Part shown: piece by piece, positions 24,986-34,196 of the stretch | Layout: each line of letters starts with the position of its first letter | How positions within the stretch are numbered: position 1 is the stretch's first letter | Notes under the pieces: model-generated | Databases searched by the model: none | What the model saw: the letters and a program-made list of their open reading frames with translations, nothing else | Told to the model about the DNA's origin: nothing | Made by a program: the position numbers and the translations under genes | Source of the DNA: Byssovorax sp. | Lineage (GTDB): Bacteria > Myxococcota_A > Polyangia > Polyangiales > Polyangiaceae | Direction of reading: 5' to 3' | Assembly: GCA_025362495.1 (NCBI GenBank) | Contig: JANYGI010000083.1 | Location: 1 to 64,000 of the forward strand | DNA: 64,000 nucleotides

Positions 24986-25831
24986 TCAGCGCGCCACTCC
25001 GACGCCGAGCTCCGTCATCTCCGCCCGCGCCCGCGCGAGCTCCGGCAGATCGCCGCGGAGCCGCGCCAGATCAGCCTTGGAGATCGCCAGCTCGATCGCC
25101 TGCCGTAGCTGATCGACGGGCACGAACGTCCCGCGCGCGCGGCGCCGTCCCTCCACCGTCGACACCATCTCGCGCGTCACTTTCACCGCCTCGATCGCCT
25201 TGCCAACCAGGTCCGTCACGCTCGACGAGACGCCGCCGCAGTTGCTCACGGCGGCGAGCTCGCTCATCAGCGACTCGGTGGCCGCGGAGATCTCCGCCTC
25301 GCCGGCCGTCCAGTGCACCTTGAGCGCCGTGAACGGGTTCCGCTGCAGCGCGCGTCGACACATCTCGAGAGCGCGCGAAAGCTCCGCCTCCGACAGCACC
25401 ACGGCGGGCAGATGCGAAGCGGGCCGACCGCGCAGCTCGACGGCCTGCATCCACAGCTCGAGCAGATCGGTGTCGGTGGCGCGACGAGGCACCCACTCGA
25501 GCGCCGTCGCGGTCGCGGAGCGCTTCAAGATCCGGAAGAACAGCGCCACCTGGAGGCTTTCACCGAGCAGCGCCAGATCGAGCACCAGCTCGCCGCCCAC
25601 GTCGCCGGGGATCACGTACTCGAGCACGAGGATCCGCTTCTCCCGCAGCCTCGTCGCGATGGCGAGCGCCACCGACTGCTCCAGGTACTCCACCTGATAG
25701 CGCGGCAGCGCGAGCCGCTGCACGCGGAAGGCGGCCGTCGCCCCCGGCGGAGGCTCGACGCGCAACGGCAGCCGTTTCGCCGGTTCGATGGCCGAGGCCT
25801 CGGGTGCGTTGTTCACGCTCTGCGCCGCCAT
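24986..25831 (-). CDS. Hypothetical cytoplasmic protein
   Basis: 281 residues from ATG 25831 (GGAGG lies unusually close to it, so a slightly internal start is possible). The N-terminal beta-rich half (about 20-120, YQVEYLEQSVALAIATRLREKRILVLEYV, ELVLDLALLGESLQVALFFRI) faintly resembles a PilZ or Hsp33-like barrel. The C-terminal half is helical, including RALEMCRRALQRNPFTALKVHW, which is common in myxobacterial J-domain and PilZ-related proteins. No catalytic motif is seen. The function is not recognised. Confidence 0.65.
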   Translation of the reverse strand: MAAQSVNNAPEASAIEPAKRLPLRVEPPPGATAAFRVQRLALPRYQVEYLEQSVALAIATRLREKRILVLEYVIPGDVGGELVLDLALLGESLQVALFFRILKRSATATALEWVPRRATDTDLLELWMQAVELRGRPASHLPAVVLSEAELSRALEMCRRALQRNPFTALKVHWTAGEAEISAATESLMSELAAVSNCGGVSSSVTDLVGKAIEAVKVTREMVSTVEGRRRARGTFVPVDQLRQAIELAISKADLARLRGDLPELARARAEMTELGVGVAR

Positions 25832-26142
25832 CCTCCGCGGATCGGCGCCGCTCGCGGCAACTTGAGCCGATCCGCCGCGACCCGGCGTGGACGACGGTCA
25901 CCAGGAGGACTCGACGTCGACCACCGTTGACGATGTGCGACGCGCACGATCGGCGTGAATCGAAGAGGTTGTGAGCCGCCCCGCGGCGAGAGCCCGCTCC
26001 ACTTCAGTTCTCGCGCGTCCGGGCGATCACTCCTCCTTGAATCAGGGCTGCACGGCCGCCCCCCTGACGGGGCAGCGCCCGGACGAGCCCCGAGGCGCCA
26101 TCGTCATCCGCCGATGGAGCCTCCACGCGAAAGGAACGACGG
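25832..26142. other. 311-bp divergent intergenic region
   Basis: No gene is supported. It must contain the promoters of the divergent genes at 25831 and 26143, but no -10 of the TAnnnT type at the usual distance is obvious on either strand. The last 20 bp include the AAGGAACG Shine-Dalgarno of the gene at 26143. Confidence 0.5.
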
Positions 26143-26484
26143 ATGCCCCGCCCGTACTCTGCCGGTCGAATGATCCGGCTTCCCCGGATGAGCGTCTCCG
26201 ATGCGCTCGAGCTGATCGAGCGCACCCTCAGCACCGCGGAGGAGCAGGCCTCCGAGCTCGGCGAGCTGCCTCCACCGATCGAGCGATCGCGCCGCCGCCT
26301 CGACGCCGCGTTCGCCGCGTTCGATCAGGCGCAAGCGTCAGGCGATCTCGCCACGCAGCGGGACAGCGCGCTCGGCGTCCTGCGCGAGTACGTCACTCGC
26401 GTCATCGCCCACGCCGATCCCGAAGTCCCTGGCTCCGACGACCTCTCCGAGACCCTGCTCACCCCGCTCCGCACCACCCACTGA
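26143..26484 (+). CDS. Small hypothetical helical protein
   Basis: 113 residues from ATG 26143 (AAGGAA upstream); ATGs at codons 10 and 16 are alternatives. Two or three helices are predicted (VSDALELIERTLSTAEEQASEL, RSRRRLDAAFAAFDQAQASG). No signal peptide or membrane segment and no family recognised. Confidence 0.55.
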   Translation: MPRPYSAGRMIRLPRMSVSDALELIERTLSTAEEQASELGELPPPIERSRRRLDAAFAAFDQAQASGDLATQRDSALGVLREYVTRVIAHADPEVPGSDDLSETLLTPLRTTH

Positions 26485-26487
26485 GCT

Positions 26488-26504
26488 TGTATCAAAACGA
26501 TACA
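26488..26504. promoter_or_regulatory. Palindrome TGTATC-N5-GATACA upstream of the pirin gene
   Basis: A perfect 6-bp dyad with an AAAAC spacer lies within a short AT-rich stretch 160 bp before the pirin start. Its size and symmetry suit a TetR- or MarR-type operator, but no such regulator gene is adjacent. Confidence 0.35.
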
Positions 26505-26662
26505 CACGCACATCACTACGATATGACACCGGGCTGAACTCTGGGATTTTCCAGGCTCTCGCCGCGGCGTGACCGCGCCTCCAGCCTCCCTGGGCCCTGG
26601 CCCGAGCCTTGCCAATATCGGTGTCATTGCCGGCGCTATCCCGCCGGCCCGGAGGCCCGATC

Positions 26663-27358
26663 ATGATCTCCATCCGCCCCTCGTCCCAGCGCGGCGACGC
26701 CGACCACGGCTGGCTCCACAGCAAGCACACCTTCTCGTTCGCCGACTACCACGATCCCGCGCAGATGGGCTTTCGCTCGCTCCGTGTCATCAACGAAGAC
26801 CGGGTCGCGCCCGGCCGCGGGTTCGGCACCCACGGGCACCGGGACATGGAGATCATCTCCTATGTTCTCGAGGGCTCGATCGAGCACAAGGACAGCATGG
26901 GAACGGGCTCGGTCATCAAGCCGGGCGACGTGCAGCGCATGACGGCGGGCACCGGCGTGCAGCACAGTGAGTACAACCACTCGAAGCAAGAGCCCTTGCA
27001 CTTCCTCCAGATCTGGATCCTGCCCGAGCGCGCGCGCCTCACGCCGAGCTACGAGCAGAAGGCGTTCTCCGACGCCGAGAAGCAAGGCCAGCTCCGCCTC
27101 GTCGCGGCGCAGGACGGGCGCGACGGCGCCGTCACCGTGCACCAGGACATGGCGCTCTACGCGGCGCGGATTGCGCCGAGCGAGCGCGTCGTCCACCGCG
27201 TCGAGCGCGGCCATGCGTGGATCCAGGTCGTGCGCGGATCGATCACCGTCAACGGCCAGGCGCTGGCCACCGGCGACGGCGCGGCGATCACCGGCGAGCC
27301 CGAGCTGACGATCGCCGGCGTCGAGGCCGCCGAGCTCTTGCTCTTCGATCTCGCCTGA
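26663..27358 (+). CDS. Pirin family protein (YhhW-like quercetinase type)
   Basis: 231 residues from ATG 26663, with GGAGG 7 nt upstream. A bicupin fold is indicated: the N-terminal half has the start motif SSQRGDADHGWLHSKHTFSF, the metal-binding pair GTHGHRDMEIISYVLEG and the later HSEYNHS that completes the three-His/one-Glu site. It matches E. coli YhhW in length and order, an enzyme with quercetin 2,3-dioxygenase activity in vitro. The natural substrate here is unknown. It is a single gene preceded by an AT-rich promoter region with a palindrome. Confidence 0.92.
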   Translation: MISIRPSSQRGDADHGWLHSKHTFSFADYHDPAQMGFRSLRVINEDRVAPGRGFGTHGHRDMEIISYVLEGSIEHKDSMGTGSVIKPGDVQRMTAGTGVQHSEYNHSKQEPLHFLQIWILPERARLTPSYEQKAFSDAEKQGQLRLVAAQDGRDGAVTVHQDMALYAARIAPSERVVHRVERGHAWIQVVRGSITVNGQALATGDGAAITGEPELTIAGVEAAELLLFDLA

Positions 27359-27460
27359 CCGCGCCGAGCTTTTTCCTCGTTCCCGGTTCGCGTCGCTGAT
27401 AGGAAAAGGCGCGCGAGCCGGGGCTCTTCTCCCGGCTCACCTCATCGAGATCCGGAGCCC

Positions 27461-27784
27461 ATGTCCTCTCACAAGCACGCGACGATCCCCGCCTGGCAGC
27501 GGAACGAGCACGGCGGCTATAGCGCCGAGATCGACGGCTGGACTCTCCGCGTCCACTGGCACCCCGAAGAGAGCGGCGGCGCGACCCGCGCGGCGACGAA
27601 GCACCGCGGCTTCTCGTGGGACGCGAAGCGCGGCGATCTGCCTCGCTTCGTCTCGCTCGAGCACCACGAAGAAATCGAGCTCGCCATGGTCGCCGCCGAG
27701 GCCTACCCGGCGCAGGCCGAGGCCAGCGCGGCCGACGGGCGCAAGGCCGCCGAAGCCGACGCCGAGACCGACGCGCCGCACTGA
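27461..27784 (+). CDS. Small hypothetical protein
   Basis: 107 residues from ATG 27461 (GGAG 4-5 nt upstream). The N-terminal half is beta-like (WQRNEHGGYSAEIDGWTLRVHW, HRGFSWDAKRG) and the C-terminal third is Ala/Glu/Asp-rich. No signal or membrane segment. The Trp-containing core suggests a small folded domain, but no family is recognised. Confidence 0.6.
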   Translation: MSSHKHATIPAWQRNEHGGYSAEIDGWTLRVHWHPEESGGATRAATKHRGFSWDAKRGDLPRFVSLEHHEEIELAMVAAEAYPAQAEASAADGRKAAEADAETDAPH

Positions 27785-27837
27785 TCTCCTCTCACCGCGA
27801 GGCGCGCTCGCGCTGGCCGCGGGCGCTCGCTATCTGC

Positions 27838-27843
27838 TAGCGT
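27838..27843 (+). promoter_or_regulatory. -10 element (TAGCGT) of the CxxCH propeller gene
   Basis: TGCTAGCGT is an extended -10-like element. A GGAGG Shine-Dalgarno (27853-27857) lies between it and ATG 27863, so this transcript has a short conventional leader. Confidence 0.4.
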
Positions 27844-27862
27844 GGCCGATCTGGAGGCCAGC

Positions 27863-29974
27863 ATGGCGCGCCGATTTCTTCTCCTTGGATCGCTGTGCTC
27901 GGTGCTCGCGGTGTGCGGCTATGCCTGCAGCTCCAGCGACACGACGACGACCGCCGCCACGACGAGCGGCGCGGGCGGCAACGCCACGACGACGGGTGGT
28001 CACGGCGGCGAGGCGCTCGACGCCTCCGACGACGGCCTCTTCGCCGATCACGGCGCGATCGTCTCGCTCAAGATCACCCCGGCGACCACGACGGTGGACG
28101 TCGTCAACGGTGTGGTCGTCCCGGCGACGTTCACCGCCGTCGCCACCTTCGCCGACAATTTCGCAGGCAACGTCGACGCCGACTGGGCCTGCGATCGCCC
28201 CGATCTCGGCCTCATGTCCAAGGCCACGGGCGTCTTCACGGCGCACGGCACGCTCGGCGGCAAGGGCTCCGTCACCGCGACGTTCGGCGGGCAGACGGCC
28301 AAGGCCGATCTCTCCGTGGTCCTCCACATCGATCTCAACCCGGGCGGCCTCCTCCCGGGCGAGCAGACGCTGTTCGACGCGCCCGACGCCACGCCCTCGG
28401 GCGCGCTGATCTACCCGTACGACAAGACGGTCTTCGCCCGCGGCCTCGCCGCCCCGGAGCTGATGTGGAGCGGCGGCGCGCCCGGCGACAAGTACCTCGT
28501 CCACTTCAAGCAGGGCTTCGTCGACGCGAAGATCTACACGACCGGCGATCCGCCGAGCTCGTTCACGATCCCCGGCTCGATCTGGAGCAACCTTACCGAC
28601 AGCAACGCCGGCGAAGATCTCCAGGTCGACGTGCTCCGCCTCTCCGGCGGCGTCGCCCACGCGGCGATGCACGAGGCCTGGATCGTCGCTCCGGGGAGCC
28701 TCAAAGGCTCGATCTACTACTGGGCCGTCAACACCGGCCAGCTCATGAAGATCGCCCCCGCCGCGGCGGCGCCCGTCGTGGTGTTCGACTCGGGCCCGGC
28801 CGATCAGCTCGGCACGCCGGCGCCCACCAACTACGACGGCTCGGTGCCGCCGTGGGAGTCGGGCGGCAACAACAAGCGCTGCGTCGCCTGCCACGCCGTC
28901 AGCAAAGACGGCAGCACCATCGCCTCGATCTTCGAGAAGAAAGGCTCCACCGCGAGCCCGTGGGGCACGATCGATCTCACCACGACGCCGCCGACCACGG
29001 TGCAGATCACGCCCTACGACTCGACGGCGATCTACCTCGGCCTCACGCCGGACGGCAAGCAAGCCGTCGCCAACAACGCCACGCTCCAGATGCAGTTCGT
29101 CGACACCAAGACCGGCGCGCCGATCGCGACCGCGCTCGATTCGATGGCCGACAAGGTCGCCGATCCGGCCTTTTCACCGGATGGAAAGCTCTTCGCGTTC
29201 TCGAGCAACGTCACCGGCGCCTACCCGGTCGAGTTCACGCGGGCCGATCTCGACGTCTTCGATTTCGATCAGGCGACGCTCTCGTTCACCAACCGTCGCA
29301 ACGTCGTGATGGGCGGCTCCGAGGCCATCGCGTTCTCCAGCTTCTCGCCCGACTCGAAGTGGGTGTTCTTCCAGAAGGGGGACTATTCCCGCGCGAAATA
29401 CGGCAGCAACCTCGTCGGCCACGACGATCTCTTCGTCGCCGATCTCGCCGCGCAGACGGGCACGCTCTCGCTCGCGACGGCCAGCGGCGCCGGGCTCGAG
29501 GCCAAGAATCAGCACATTGCCTATCAGCCGACCGTCAACCCGATCTCGGTCGGCGGGTACAGCTGGGTGGTGTTCGTCAGCCCGCGCGACTACGGCAACA
29601 AGATGCTCTCGACGAGCAACCCCACCTACGAGAACCGCAAGCAGCTCTGGGTCGCGGCCGTCGACGCCAACCCGCAGCCCGGCAAGGACCCTAGCCACCC
29701 GGCCTTCTGGCTCCCCGGGCAAGACCTCAACACCACCAACATGAGCGGCTACTGGGCCCTCGACGCCTGCCAGCAACAAGGCACCGACTGCGACCAGGGC
29801 TACGAGTGCTGCACCGGGTTCTGCCAGCCGGACGGCAACGGGAAGTACACCTGTGTTCCGCCGCCCGGCGGCTGCTCCGACATCGGCGAGAAATGCACGA
29901 CGTCGGCCGACTGCTGCGGTGAGCCGACGATCCAGTGCGTGGGCGGCTTCTGCGCCCAGGGGCAGCCTCAATAG
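27863..29974 (+). CDS. Exported beta-propeller protein with c-type haem motif
   Basis: 703 residues from ATG 27863 (GGAGG 5 nt upstream). A signal peptide (LLLGSLCSVLAVCGYAC) precedes a Thr/Gly linker, a Big-like domain (about 70-155), and a region with one CxxCH motif (C340-V-A-C-H344) that could bind covalent haem c. WD40/PD40 (TolB-like) blades follow (IASIFEKKGS, GLTPDGKQAVAN, DPAFSPDGKLFAFSSN, FSSFSPDSKWVFFQKG). The C-terminus is a Cys-rich disulfide module (CDQGYECCTGFCQ, CTTSADCCG). The combination suggests an envelope redox or sensing protein. Overlaps the phosphatase start by one base (TAGTG). Confidence 0.8.
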   Translation: MARRFLLLGSLCSVLAVCGYACSSSDTTTTAATTSGAGGNATTTGGHGGEALDASDDGLFADHGAIVSLKITPATTTVDVVNGVVVPATFTAVATFADNFAGNVDADWACDRPDLGLMSKATGVFTAHGTLGGKGSVTATFGGQTAKADLSVVLHIDLNPGGLLPGEQTLFDAPDATPSGALIYPYDKTVFARGLAAPELMWSGGAPGDKYLVHFKQGFVDAKIYTTGDPPSSFTIPGSIWSNLTDSNAGEDLQVDVLRLSGGVAHAAMHEAWIVAPGSLKGSIYYWAVNTGQLMKIAPAAAAPVVVFDSGPADQLGTPAPTNYDGSVPPWESGGNNKRCVACHAVSKDGSTIASIFEKKGSTASPWGTIDLTTTPPTTVQITPYDSTAIYLGLTPDGKQAVANNATLQMQFVDTKTGAPIATALDSMADKVADPAFSPDGKLFAFSSNVTGAYPVEFTRADLDVFDFDQATLSFTNRRNVVMGGSEAIAFSSFSPDSKWVFFQKGDYSRAKYGSNLVGHDDLFVADLAAQTGTLSLATASGAGLEAKNQHIAYQPTVNPISVGGYSWVVFVSPRDYGNKMLSTSNPTYENRKQLWVAAVDANPQPGKDPSHPAFWLPGQDLNTTNMSGYWALDACQQQGTDCDQGYECCTGFCQPDGNGKYTCVPPPGGCSDIGEKCTTSADCCGEPTIQCVGGFCAQGQPQ

Positions 29975-30720
29975 TGAAGCGCACGTTCGCAATCGGTGAC
30001 ATCCACGGCGACGCCGAGGCGCTCTATCGCCTCCTCGCCACCTTCCCGGAGCTGGACGAGACGGACACCATCGTGTTCGTGGGCGACTACCTCGATCGCG
30101 GCCCCAAATCGAAGGAGGTAATCGCCTTCCTGCGCGACCTCCCCACGAAGACGAAGGCCCGCGTCGTCCCCCTCCGCGGCAACCACGAGGACGCCTGGCT
30201 CCGCGTGATCGACAAGGGATGGCCCGAGTTCATCCTCCCATCGGGCAACGGCTGCCTCGCCACGCTGCGCTCCTTCGAGGGCAAAGAGCCGCCGGAAGAG
30301 GGCGTGGGGATGGAAGTCGACGAGGTGCAAGCCCTCCTGACTGGCAGCTTCTTCCCGGAAGACGTCGTCGCCTGGATGCGCGAATTGCCTTATTTCTACG
30401 AGGATGAGCGCGCGATCTACGTCCACGCGGGGCTCCCGCGCCAGGGCACCGAGTTCCCCCATCCCAGCGAGGCCAAGAACCAGACAGCGCTCCTCTGGTG
30501 CCGTGACGAGGCCTTCTTCCGGCTCTACCGCGGCAAGCTCGTCGTCTTCGGCCACACCTCGACCGAGCTGCTCCCGCCCGAGCTCTCGTCCTACACGCCC
30601 GAAGATCCCACCGACATCTGGGCTGGCCCCTGCACGATTGGCCTCGACACCGGCGCTGGCAAAGGGGGCTGGCTCACCGGCCTCGAGCTGCCTTCGCTCC
30701 GCGTCTACGAGTCGCGCTAG
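29974..30720 (+). CDS. PPP-family Ser/Thr protein phosphatase / metallophosphoesterase
   Basis: 248 residues from GTG 29974, whose first base is the last base of the preceding TAG. All PPP-family motifs are present in order: GDIHGD (7-12), GDYLDRGP, RGNHE, and later His residues (YVHAGLP and VFGHT) that complete the two-metal site. It resembles bacterial PrpA/ApaH-like and lambda-type phosphatases, which dephosphorylate phosphoproteins. In a genome full of Hanks kinases a phosphoprotein substrate is plausible. No signal peptide, so cytoplasmic despite the exported neighbour. Confidence 0.9.
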   Translation: MKRTFAIGDIHGDAEALYRLLATFPELDETDTIVFVGDYLDRGPKSKEVIAFLRDLPTKTKARVVPLRGNHEDAWLRVIDKGWPEFILPSGNGCLATLRSFEGKEPPEEGVGMEVDEVQALLTGSFFPEDVVAWMRELPYFYEDERAIYVHAGLPRQGTEFPHPSEAKNQTALLWCRDEAFFRLYRGKLVVFGHTSTELLPPELSSYTPEDPTDIWAGPCTIGLDTGAGKGGWLTGLELPSLRVYESR

Positions 30721-30763
30721 GGCGCCCCGCCTCTCGACCTCTCACCAACGATCCTCGGCGCGC

Positions 30764-32959
30764 TTGGAAACCTTCATCCTCTGCCCGTTTCGCGTCGGCA
30801 CGCTCCTCTGGGAAGCGCAGCCAGGACAGCGCTCCTTGACCGTGATGGTCAAGGCCACCTTCCTCCTCGTCCCCGATGGCGAGGCCGTCCCCGCGCCCGA
30901 GCAAGATCCGATCAGAGACGATCAGCACTGGGACGAGACGGCCCTCGGCAGCCTGCGCGTACCGGCCGATCTCGCGCCGCTCAAGCGCCGCGTCGACATC
31001 TCGCTCGTCGGCCACGCGCACGCGCCCGGGGGCGAGCCGGTGCCCGCTCTGACAGCGCGCCTCCGCGTCGGCGACTTCACGAAGACCCTTGAAATCAAGG
31101 GGGATCGCCTCTGGACGAGCGGGCCTTCGGGGCTCGTCGTCGGCGCTCCGATCCCCTTCGTGCAGATGCCGATCCGCTACGAGCGCGCGCCGCTCAGCCC
31201 CGACAACCCCGTCGGGGTCGACGTCGACGCGCCGCCGTCGCTCGGCGCCCCCGCGCGCGCCAACCTCGAGCACATCGAGGGGCCTCGCGCGCAGGCGCCC
31301 TCCCCCGCGCGCGGCAGCGCACCGCCCGGCCGAGCCGGAGCCGCGCCGCCCGCGCCACCTCCCGCGGCGGTCGGCTTCGGTCCGATCACGCCGACGTGGC
31401 GACCGCGCCGCAAGCTCCTCGACGAGCCGGGCCTCTTCTGGGCGTACGGCGTCTCGGGGGCCAGCGGCGCCGCGGGGCCCGCGCCCGCGGGCTTCAACTT
31501 CGAGTTCTTCAACGCGGCCCCGCGCGATCAGCAGCTCGACATGCTCCGCGCCGGCGCGGTGATCGAGCTCGAGAACCTCAGCCCCACCCACCCGCGCCTC
31601 ACCACGCAGCTGCCCGCGATCCGGCCGCAGGTCTTCCGCATCGATCCGCGCACCGGCCGCTCGGAAGAGATCATCCTCCGCTGCGACACGCTGTGGATCG
31701 ACGCCGATCGCGGCGTCGCGGTGCTCACCTTCCGCGGCCTCCACGACGTCGGCGCGGGCGGCGACGAGGCCATCGGCAAGCTCCTGATCGCGGCCGATCC
31801 GCAGGGAAAGAAGCTCCGCGCCGATCGCGTCGAGCACATGCTGCGCGAGCAGAGCCCGGGCGCGCTCGGCCCCGCGCGCGCCGGGGCCACGTCGCCCGAG
31901 AACGATCCGCTCGGTCTCCGCTACGACGCGGTCAAGGCCACGCGCGTCACCGCGCCGGCGCCGCAGCCTGCGCCCCCGATCGCCGCGACGCCGCCGCCCG
32001 GCAAGGCCGATCCGACGCAGCGCTTCGACTGGCAGACGGGCTTCATCCGCGACGAGTCCACGGCCGACCTCCCGCAGAACGAGGAGGCGGCCCGCGATCA
32101 CACGCGCGACATCTCGCAGATGCCCCGGCGCGCGCCGCTCCCGTTCCCGGACCCCGGCGCGCCCGCCGCCCCGCGCGGCCTCGGCGCGTTCGTCTCGGCG
32201 CCGACGCTGCTCGCGCCGGTCGAGATCCCCCTCGATGGCCCGCCGCCCGCGCCGCCGATCGTTGCTGCTGCAACCAATCCACCGGCGCACATCGAGACGC
32301 TGCCTCCCCCGCCGATGGTTGCTGCTCCAACCAATCCGCCGGCGCACATCGAGACGCAGCCCGCTCCGCCGATGGTCGCGCCGACGGCGATCACCGCGGC
32401 GCCCGCGCTCGAATCACCGATGACGGTGCGCGGGATCGCCCCGCCCGCCGCGGCGCCGATCGCGCCCGTCGCGCCGAGCGCGCCCGCGGGCTCCACCGCG
32501 CCGAAGAAGACCGGGCCGATCGAGCCCGAGCCCGCGCCCGACTCCGTCGCGATCGAGCGGTACGCTGGCATCGCCGCGGCGCTCTCGCGCAAGGGCGTCG
32601 ACCGCAGCGCCGTCCTTCGCGCGCACAAGCTCAGCATCGCCGGCTGGGGCGCCATCGATCGCCACTGGAAGCGCGCCCTCGCCGAGCAGACCGATCGCGG
32701 CGACAAGGCGCTCCTCCACGCCTTCGACGTCGCCTACGTCACCGCGCAGGCCGAGCTCCACCGGCAGGTCGGCGTGCGCGAGTACGCCCGGATCCTCATC
32801 GGCCTCGAGCGCGGCGAGGTCGGCCGCGTCCTCGCCGATCTCGAGCTCCAGCTCGGCGATCTGATGCGGCTCCAGCGCGTGTGGAGCAAGCGTGTCGCCG
32901 ACGCGCCCGACCTCGCGACGGAGCTCGCGCAGATCCTCGAGGAGCTACGCAAGAGCTGA
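30764..32959 (+). CDS. DUF2169 domain protein
   Basis: 731 residues from TTG 30764; the start is uncertain because the frame is open far upstream. The N-terminal DUF2169 region (about 1-340) has the typical opening LTVMVKATFLLVPDGE, DISLVGHAHAPGG and FFNAAPRDQQLDMLRAGAVIELENLSP, and LRCDTLWIDADRGVAVLTFRG. A 230-residue Pro/Ala-rich linker and a helical C-terminal domain (about 595-731; RKGVDRSAVLRAHKLSIAGW, HRQVGVREYARILIG) follow. DUF2169 proteins are often encoded in type VI secretion clusters near PAAR/VgrG, but no secretion gene is adjacent here, so a cargo-adaptor role is only a family-based possibility. Confidence 0.75.
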   Translation: METFILCPFRVGTLLWEAQPGQRSLTVMVKATFLLVPDGEAVPAPEQDPIRDDQHWDETALGSLRVPADLAPLKRRVDISLVGHAHAPGGEPVPALTARLRVGDFTKTLEIKGDRLWTSGPSGLVVGAPIPFVQMPIRYERAPLSPDNPVGVDVDAPPSLGAPARANLEHIEGPRAQAPSPARGSAPPGRAGAAPPAPPPAAVGFGPITPTWRPRRKLLDEPGLFWAYGVSGASGAAGPAPAGFNFEFFNAAPRDQQLDMLRAGAVIELENLSPTHPRLTTQLPAIRPQVFRIDPRTGRSEEIILRCDTLWIDADRGVAVLTFRGLHDVGAGGDEAIGKLLIAADPQGKKLRADRVEHMLREQSPGALGPARAGATSPENDPLGLRYDAVKATRVTAPAPQPAPPIAATPPPGKADPTQRFDWQTGFIRDESTADLPQNEEAARDHTRDISQMPRRAPLPFPDPGAPAAPRGLGAFVSAPTLLAPVEIPLDGPPPAPPIVAAATNPPAHIETLPPPPMVAAPTNPPAHIETQPAPPMVAPTAITAAPALESPMTVRGIAPPAAAPIAPVAPSAPAGSTAPKKTGPIEPEPAPDSVAIERYAGIAAALSRKGVDRSAVLRAHKLSIAGWGAIDRHWKRALAEQTDRGDKALLHAFDVAYVTAQAELHRQVGVREYARILIGLERGEVGRVLADLELQLGDLMRLQRVWSKRVADAPDLATELAQILEELRKS

Positions 32960-32990
32960 GGGGGCCGCCGGCCGATCGTTTGAGCTGCAA

Positions 32991-34118
32991 CTACTTCACC
33001 GATTTGCAGCAGCGAAACCCGAGGTGGTAGTTCACGTGCCAGGCCTCGTTCATCGGCTCCACGTGCCACCGGGGATCGTGCGCGCACATGTCGGGGTACG
33101 TCTCGCGCCCCTTCACCTGCCGCTCGTCCGGCTTCCGCGCCACGTCGACGTAGAAGAACGCGCTGCCCTTGAGCTGGCTGTACGTGTGCCCGTCGGGATC
33201 GGCGCGCGTCATGATCTCGGCCACGTTCCCGTGCTGATCGAACACGCCGAAGCGCGAGCGACACTTCGGAAATGATCCCGACGGCTCGGTGTTGGTCGAG
33301 CACGTCTTCCAGGCCGTCGCCGCCGAGTCCGGATCGCAGTCCGGGCCGAACTTCGCCGCGGGCTTGTTGGTGTTGCAGGTGTCGAGATCCATCTCGTCGC
33401 CGTAGGCGAAGCGCTGATCTTTGCCGTCGTCGGGATCGCCGCGGCAGGCGTTGATCCACTCTTCCTGCGCGCAGAGCCGCTTGCCTTGCAGCTCGCAGAT
33501 CACCTTCGCTTGCACGGGCGCGACCCACACCACCGGCAGCTCGCAGGGCTTGTTGGGGAACTCGAAGACGTCGATGCAGGCCTTGTTCTTCTTCCCCTTC
33601 TTGTGGATGGGGACCATGTTCTCGAAGCCGCCGCAGATGGCCTTCTGCTCCTCGGTCTGGACGGTGATCCCCGCGAGGCCAGCGAGGCATTTCGCCTTCG
33701 AAATAGCGTGTTTCCCGAGCAACTTGTTGCCCTGGTTGATCCGCGCGGCGGTGCCGGGGCCGAACGATTTGTCGAGGAAGCCGTCGGCGTTGCTGTCGCG
33801 CTTCGGCGGCCGCTTGATCGTGAAGAGCGCCAGCAGCTCTTCTTTGGTCTCGACGTGGTTGGTCATCGGATCGTCGAGCGGGCCGCCGTCGAGATCGCCC
33901 GCGCCGCCCGCGTCGTCAACTCCGCCAGCGTCACCGAGCGCGGCGTCGATCGCCGCATCGAGCGTGGGCGCGGGCGCGACCGAGGCCGAGGCCGCAGGGG
34001 TCGACGAGGCCCCGGGCGGATCCGAGGGAGCACCGCAGGCGACGAAGAAGAGAGGCGACGAGCAGGCGACGGCGACCACGAACGGGACAGCCGCGCTGAG
34101 GCGGAAACGGCGGAGCAC
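32991..34118 (-). CDS. FGE/SUMF1-like lipoprotein (second copy)
   Basis: 375 residues from GTG 34118. The signal ends in SPLFFVAC (about 28). An Ala/Asp/Gly-rich linker precedes a helical segment. The FGE-like domain (about 170-375) includes CIDVFEFPNKPCELP, LCAQEEWINACRG, FGVFDQHGNVAEIMTR, LKGSAFFYVD and the terminal HLGFRCCKSV. Like the gene at 3380 it ends in GFRCC. It is probably a displayed binding or structural protein rather than a sulfatase activator. A TAGGAT -10 ends exactly 6 nt before the GTG, implying a leaderless mRNA. Confidence 0.85.
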   Translation of the reverse strand: MLRRFRLSAAVPFVVAVACSSPLFFVACGAPSDPPGASSTPAASASVAPAPTLDAAIDAALGDAGGVDDAGGAGDLDGGPLDDPMTNHVETKEELLALFTIKRPPKRDSNADGFLDKSFGPGTAARINQGNKLLGKHAISKAKCLAGLAGITVQTEEQKAICGGFENMVPIHKKGKKNKACIDVFEFPNKPCELPVVWVAPVQAKVICELQGKRLCAQEEWINACRGDPDDGKDQRFAYGDEMDLDTCNTNKPAAKFGPDCDPDSAATAWKTCSTNTEPSGSFPKCRSRFGVFDQHGNVAEIMTRADPDGHTYSQLKGSAFFYVDVARKPDERQVKGRETYPDMCAHDPRWHVEPMNEAWHVNYHLGFRCCKSVK

Positions 34119-34124
34119 GCGCGC

Positions 34125-34130
34125 ATCCTA
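34125..34130 (-). promoter_or_regulatory. -10 element (TAGGAT), leaderless-type, for the second FGE-like lipoprotein
   Basis: On the minus strand TAGGAT ends 6 nt before GTG 34118, with no Shine-Dalgarno. Confidence 0.5.
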
Positions 34131-34196
34131 CTCCACGCCGGGCGCCCTTGCGGGGCCGGCCCGGCGCTCGAATGAACCGCGTGGAGGCACCGAACC

